A stretch of 16,138 nt of DNA from an uncultured Thermoleophilia bacterium (GTDB lineage Bacteria; Actinomycetota; Thermoleophilia; UBA2241), in NCBI GenBank assembly GCA_903912585.1, contig CAIWHY010000501.1:1-16138 (forward strand), in the 5' to 3' direction. A program made the position numbers and the translations under genes. The notes beneath the pieces are model-generated. The model had not been told where the DNA came from and did not search any database. It was given only the letters and a program-made list of their open reading frames with translations. This document shows positions 14,241-16,138 of this stretch, piece by piece (positions within the stretch are counted from its first letter, which is position 1; each line of letters starts with the position of its first letter).

Positions 14241-16138
14241 ATGCCTGAAGACAAGATCGCAGTCTACTTCTGCCACTGCGGCAGCAACATCGCCGGCAAG
14301 GTCGACGTCGACAAGGTCGTCGCCTGGGCCGCCGAACAGCCCAACGTGACCGTCGCCCGCGAGTACAAGTACATGTGCTCGGACCCGGGCCAGGACCTGA
14401 TCAAGGACGACATCCAGAAGCTCGGCGTGAACCGCGTCGTCGTCGCCGCGTGCTCGCCGACCATGCACGAGCCCACGTTCCGCAAGGCCGCTTCCGACGC
14501 GGGCCTCAACCCGTACCTGCTCCAGATGGCCAACGTGCGCGAGCACTGCTCGTGGGTCACCGAGGACAGGGACGAGGCCACCGAGAAGGCGATGCGCATC
14601 CTCAACGCGCAGATCCATCGTCTGCCGTTCAACGAGGCGCTCGATCCCATCGAGGTGCCGGTCAACCCGGCCGTGATGGTCGTCGGCGGCGGCATCGCCG
14701 GCATCGAGGCGGCGCTCAAGCTCTCGGCCACCGGCAAGAAGGTCTACCTCGTCGAGAAGAAGCCGAGCATCGGCGGCCACATGGCGATGTTCGACAAGAC
14801 CTTCCCGACGCTCGACTGCGCCGCCTGCATCCTCACGCCGAAGATGTCGGCCGCCGGCAAGGACCCCAACATCGAGATGCTCGCCTACAGCGAGGTCGAA
14901 CAGGTCGAGGGCTACGTCGGCAACTTCAAGGTCAAGGTGCGCAAGAAGGCGCGCTTCATCGACACCGACACGTGCAACGGCTGCGGCGCCTGCATCGAGG
15001 CGTGCGTGGTGCGCAAGGTGCCGAGCGAGTTCGACCAGGGGCTCGGCAAGCGCAGCGCCGTCTACATCCCGTTCCCGCAGGCCGTCCCGCTGCGCGCCAC
15101 GATCGACGCCGCCAACTGCCTCACGCTCAAGGGCAAGAAGTGCAAGCAGCCCTGCATCACGGCCTGCGGCCCGGGCGCCATCGATTTCGAGCAGCAGGAC
15201 GAGGTCGTCGACCTCGAGGTCGGCGCCATCATCATGGCCACCGGGTTCGAGCTCTGGGAGCCGGACCAGGACCCGCGCTACGGCTACGGCAAGCTGGACA
15301 ACGTCATCAGCAGCCTCGAGTTCGAGCGCATCTCCAACGCCTCCGGCCCCACCGGCGGGCACATCGTCTGCAAGAACGGCGAGGCGCCCAAGTCGGTCGC
15401 CATCCTGCACTGCATCGGCAGCCGCGACATGAACCACCAGGAGTACTGCTCGCGCGTCTGCTGCATGTACTCGCTCAAGTTCAGCCACCTCATCAAGGAG
15501 CACCTGCCCGACACCGAGGTGTACGAGCTCTACATCGACATGCGCTGCTACGGCAAGGGCTACGAGGAGTTCTACCGGCGCCTCATGGACGAGGGTGTGC
15601 ACATGGTGCGCGGGCGCGCCGCCGAGGTCACCGACCTCGCGATGTCGCCCGAGGAGGAGGGGCGCCTCATCGTCAAGACCGAGGACACGCTGCTCGGCAT
15701 CGTGCGCCGCATCCCGGCCGACATGGTGATCCTCAGCAGCGGCCTCTCGCCGGCCAAGGACGCCAAGGAAGTCAGCCAGATCTTCGGCTTCGGCTGCTCG
15801 GGCAACGGCTTCTTCCTGGAGCGGCACCCCAAGCTGGAGCCGGTCAGCACCGTCACCGACGGCATCTTCATCGCCGGCTGCTGCCAGTACCCCAAGGACA
15901 TCCCGGACACGGTCGCACAGGCCGGCGCCGCGGCAGCCTGCGCCCTGGCTCTGGTCGACAACCCGACCGTCAAGGTGGAGCCGACGGTGTCGTACATCGA
16001 CCCCGAGAAGTGTTGCGGCTGCCACATCTGCGTGAGCGTGTGCCCGCACACGGCGATCCAGTTCAACGAGGAGAAGAAGGTCGCCGAGGTCATCACCGCC
16101 GCCCGCAAGGGCTGCGGGGTGTGCGTCGCCGCCTGCGG
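14241..16138 (+). CDS. hdrA: Heterodisulfide reductase subunit A (HdrA-like), 3' end outside window
   Basis: 632 residues of an FAD- and iron-sulfur-containing subunit, the flavin site of electron bifurcation in HdrABC complexes. In order: the N-terminal HdrA domain (FCHCGSN near residue 10; VVAACSPTMHEPTF), the FAD dinucleotide-binding motif VVGGGIAG (147-154) followed by VEKKPSIGGHMA, the HdrA motif LDCAACILTPKM, an inserted ferredoxin motif C245xxC248xxC251xxxC255, a further Cys cluster (CKQPCITACGPGAI), GSRDMNHQEYCSRVCC, then GIFIAGCCQYPKDIPDTVAQA. The C-terminal ferredoxin domain has C591xxC594xxC597xxxC601P, and the window ends inside its second motif. ATG at 14241 is preferred because AGGAGGAGG lies five bases upstream. 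An in-frame ATG at 14217 would overlap the hdrB stop (ATGA) and add eight residues. No partner subunit is visible before the window ends. Confidence 0.94.
   Translation, partial: MPEDKIAVYFCHCGSNIAGKVDVDKVVAWAAEQPNVTVAREYKYMCSDPGQDLIKDDIQKLGVNRVVVAACSPTMHEPTFRKAASDAGLNPYLLQMANVREHCSWVTEDRDEATEKAMRILNAQIHRLPFNEALDPIEVPVNPAVMVVGGGIAGIEAALKLSATGKKVYLVEKKPSIGGHMAMFDKTFPTLDCAACILTPKMSAAGKDPNIEMLAYSEVEQVEGYVGNFKVKVRKKARFIDTDTCNGCGACIEACVVRKVPSEFDQGLGKRSAVYIPFPQAVPLRATIDAANCLTLKGKKCKQPCITACGPGAIDFEQQDEVVDLEVGAIIMATGFELWEPDQDPRYGYGKLDNVISSLEFERISNASGPTGGHIVCKNGEAPKSVAILHCIGSRDMNHQEYCSRVCCMYSLKFSHLIKEHLPDTEVYELYIDMRCYGKGYEEFYRRLMDEGVHMVRGRAAEVTDLAMSPEEEGRLIVKTEDTLLGIVRRIPADMVILSSGLSPAKDAKEVSQIFGFGCSGNGFFLERHPKLEPVSTVTDGIFIAGCCQYPKDIPDTVAQAGAAAACALALVDNPTVKVEPTVSYIDPEKCCGCHICVSVCPHTAIQFNEEKKVAEVITAARKGCGVCVAAC

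Noticed and set aside
14094..16049. A 651-codon open frame on the minus strand across hdrA
   Set aside because: It is antisense to hdrA, and its translation is a monotonous Val/Ala/Leu/Asp/His/Arg-rich string typical of the opposite strand of a GC-rich gene. hdrA itself has full family motifs.

Overview
The window is GC-rich with strong G/C preference at third codon positions, Shine-Dalgarno-led genes and several GTG starts. The FtsH sequence, the codon style and the presence of HdrCBA together suggest a high-GC actinobacterium (Actinomycetota) with an anaerobic or facultative energy metabolism. This placement is an inference; no rRNA or other marker gene is present to fix it.

Layout. (1) 1-1554, plus strand: the 3' part of ftsH, cut by the window start. 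(2) 1664-4095, minus strand: a small redox operon read from right to left, made of a short-chain dehydrogenase that has lost its N-terminal third, a nitroreductase-family flavoprotein, and an aldo/keto reductase with a C-terminal ferredoxin-like domain. (3) 4274-10866, plus strand: a tight run of a Rid-family protein, an oligopeptide-type ABC substrate-binding lipoprotein, an M42 aminopeptidase, a candidate 34-residue small ORF, a second substrate-binding lipoprotein, and an M81 (MlrC-like) metallopeptidase. This is a doubled 'binding lipoprotein + metallohydrolase' arrangement, with no permease or ATPase gene in the window. (4) 10867-11696: non-coding sequence with a 10-base tandem repeat and a tRNA-Thr(CGT) gene on the minus strand with a good promoter. 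(5) 11697-12365: a NarL/LuxR-type response regulator with Glu at the phospho-acceptor position. (6) 12366-12760: a leader region with an 11-base tandem repeat and a CRP-like palindrome. (7) 12761-16138, plus strand: hdrC-hdrB-hdrA, translationally coupled, with hdrA cut by the window end.

How the genes work together. Region 3 reads as a uptake-and-hydrolysis module: lipoproteins capture a peptide-like ligand outside the membrane, a transporter encoded elsewhere brings it in, and the M42 and M81 enzymes hydrolyse it. The ligand is unknown. The HdrABC proteins form an iron-sulfur/flavin complex that in other organisms couples a dithiol/disulfide or similar redox pair to ferredoxin through flavin-based electron bifurcation. 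No partner hydrogenase, formate dehydrogenase or MvhD-type subunit is visible before the window ends.

The points most worth a second look are the Asp-to-Glu change in the response regulator, the small ORF that fits exactly between two genes, the doubled lipoprotein/peptidase module lying between a gene scar and a tRNA gene, and the CRP-like site ahead of hdrC.
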